DNA of 64,000 nucleotides from Actinobacteria bacterium IMCC19121 (GTDB lineage: Bacteria > Actinomycetota > Actinomycetes > Nanopelagicales > Nanopelagicaceae), in contig CP015605.1 of NCBI GenBank assembly GCA_002284895.1, positions 1,364,001 through 1,428,000 of the forward strand. Reading direction: 5' to 3'. This document shows, piece after piece, positions 63,041 through 64,000 of the stretch. The notes under the pieces are model-generated. The model saw only the letters and a program-made list of their open reading frames with translations, had not been told where the DNA came from and made no database searches. Every line of letters begins with the position of its first letter. The stretch's first letter is position 1. The position numbers were made by a program, and so were the translations under genes.

Positions 63041-63369
63041 TCCTGTCCTCTTGCGAGGGATCACCATCCATCTAGATCTGTAATTACTTACAGATTCAAG
63101 CAACCTACCCGTTGACTCGAGCGAGCAGCTCTCAAGCGCCAACTGCATGGTCTTGCTCCAAGTGGGGTTTACATAGCTAACTGCATTGCTGCAATTACTG
63201 GTGGTCTCTTACACCGCCGTTTCACCCTTACCAACTTTCGTTGGCGGTTTGCTTTCTGTTGCACTAATCCCGCGGATTGCTCCGGGTGGGCGTTACCCAC
63301 CACTTTGCTCTTTGGAGTCCGGACTTTCCTCGGTACTTTCGTAACGCGGTGATCCGGGCGACTCTTCTT
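63016..63369 (-). ncRNA. rnpB: RNase P RNA, bacterial class A
   Basis: Catalytic RNA that matures tRNA 5' ends. On the minus strand the conserved regions appear in order: GAGGAAAGTCCGGACTCC, GTAACGCC, GCAACAGAAAGCAAACCGCC, GTAAGGGTGAAACGGCGG followed by AAGAGACCACC, and ACAGGATCCGGCTTATAG. The ends pair as helix P1 over 14 bp (aagaagagtcgccc at the 5' end with gggcgactcttctt at the 3' end), which fixes the boundaries to within a few nt. Length about 354 nt is normal. Confidence 0.96.
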
Positions 63370-63409
63370 GCTCAATTGTAGTCCAACAATATGGCCCTAG
63401 GATTGGTCA

Positions 63410-64000
63410 ATGACAAGCGCTACTTTGCCCAATGACCCACAGTGGAAGCGCGCTCACACTCTTCTTTCAACTAGTGACACCTCGGCTGATCTAGCTTTAA
63501 TTGGTGTTCCAGCACATCTGTCTTCAATCTCACCAACACATGCCGATCAAACACCAGATGCAATCCGTAACGCTTTAGCTAGATACTCCACCTACTCCAC
63601 ATCTGACAACCTTGATCTTGCAGATAATCCAATTGCAGATTTAGGTAACGTGGAATCCCCAGATGGCGTTGAGGGAATTGGCCGTGTGCACGGCGCAGTT
63701 AAAGGGTTATTAGGTAAGCACAAACTCCTCATTGCCCTTGGCGGAGATAACTCCATTACTTACAGCGTTGCATCAGGCTTATGGCCTGATTTATCTAACG
63801 TTGGCCTGATTACCTTTGATGCTCACCATGATCTTAGAGATGGCCATAGCAATGGATCGCCTGTGTGGGAGTTGATTCAGGCGGGGATGCCAGGTAAAAA
63901 CATTGTTCAGATTGGTATTGCAGATTTTGCTAATAGCGCCCAATACAGCGCGCGCGCTAAAGAAAATGGAATCACAGTAATTCCGCGCTGTGATCTTCGC
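63410..64000 (+). CDS. hutG: Formimidoylglutamase/agmatinase-type ureohydrolase, N-terminal part (runs off window)
   Basis: 197 codons of an arginase-superfamily hydrolase. Metal motifs: GGDNSITY (an Asn where most ureohydrolases have the His of GGDHS) and DAHHDLRDGHSNGSPVWELI. The pattern matches actinobacterial formimidoylglutamases of histidine breakdown, but agmatinase or another ureohydrolase is possible given the polyamine genes elsewhere in the window. ATG 63410 is 6 nt after TAGGAT (63398-63403), so leaderless. Confidence 0.8.
   Translation, partial: MTSATLPNDPQWKRAHTLLSTSDTSADLALIGVPAHLSSISPTHADQTPDAIRNALARYSTYSTSDNLDLADNPIADLGNVESPDGVEGIGRVHGAVKGLLGKHKLLIALGGDNSITYSVASGLWPDLSNVGLITFDAHHDLRDGHSNGSPVWELIQAGMPGKNIVQIGIADFANSAQYSARAKENGITVIPRCDLR

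Noticed and set aside
63169-63375. 68-residue minus-strand ORF in the rnpB region
   Set aside because: Lies wholly within the structured RNase P RNA gene.
61500-63409. CRISPR array, because of three similar repeats
   Set aside because: Only three copies with spacings of about 1.0 and 0.4 kb filled with genes; the repeat is the rnpB 3' end, not a CRISPR repeat.

Overview
The window is chromosomal DNA from an actinobacterium (Actinomycetota) with an AT-leaning, tightly packed genome. The phylum call rests on gene content and order: glyS / zur / uppS / recO as one neighbourhood, a GlnA2-type glutamine synthetase, a two-domain NadE, SenX3-RegX3 beside phoU-pst, and an all-lysine/alanine/arginine histone-like protein. 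Convergent genes overlap at their stop codons, operon genes overlap as ATGA, and many first genes have a TANNNT -10 element only 6-7 nt before the start codon, so leaderless transcription is common. This would fit a streamlined free-living lineage such as the freshwater acI/Nanopelagicales group, but that placement is inference.

Layout. 1-15.7 kb: housekeeping and amino-acid genes. These are glyS (partial), an ABM-fold protein, a Zur-boxed ZIP transporter with zur, uppS-recO, leuA, glnA, cysK-cysE, nadE, panB, an MFS exporter, the lysine-rich DNA-binding protein, a MarR regulator and tgt. leuA and cysK each have a short leaderless upstream ORF rich in codons for the pathway end product. 15.1-22.6 kb: a TRIC-like channel and a peptide-type ABC importer, with a PH-domain gene inserted on the opposite strand. 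22.8-26 kb: two MFS transporters, a DinB-fold protein and a 49-residue membrane peptide. 26-32.7 kb: a phosphate regulon (phoU-pstC-pstA-pstB-pstS facing senX3-regX3) with repeated PHO-box-like elements.

32.7-43.4 kb: gabT, an Orn/Lys/Arg decarboxylase-like enzyme and a PuuC-like aldehyde dehydrogenase (possible polyamine/GABA metabolism), then an alcohol dehydrogenase, a complete ABC importer and an enolase-superfamily dehydratase (probable uptake and catabolism of an acid sugar or related hydroxy-acid). 43.4-51 kb: acetyltransferase, a TerC exporter with a yybP-ykoY-type manganese riboswitch, an MMPL transporter and three secreted proteins of unknown role. 51-58.3 kb: tldD-tldE, two Tat-exported metallophosphoesterases, a DUF1801 protein and uppP. 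58.4-63 kb: an accessory zone of small resistance or stress genes (CynX-type MFS, YCII, stand-alone TipAS, SMR pump, XRE plus membrane protein, DoxX/MarR, a broken phzF), ending at the RNase P RNA gene. The window closes inside a formimidoylglutamase-type ureohydrolase gene.

Most notable: (1) three 25-bp direct repeats of the 3' end of rnpB bracket two small gene modules downstream of rnpB, the footprint expected of site-specific integration into the 3' end of an RNA gene, yet no integrase is present; (2) the leuA and cysK leader ORFs contain anti-Shine-Dalgarno sequences, within or next to the Leu or Cys codons, complementary to the SD of the downstream gene. This suggests a shared translational attenuation design.
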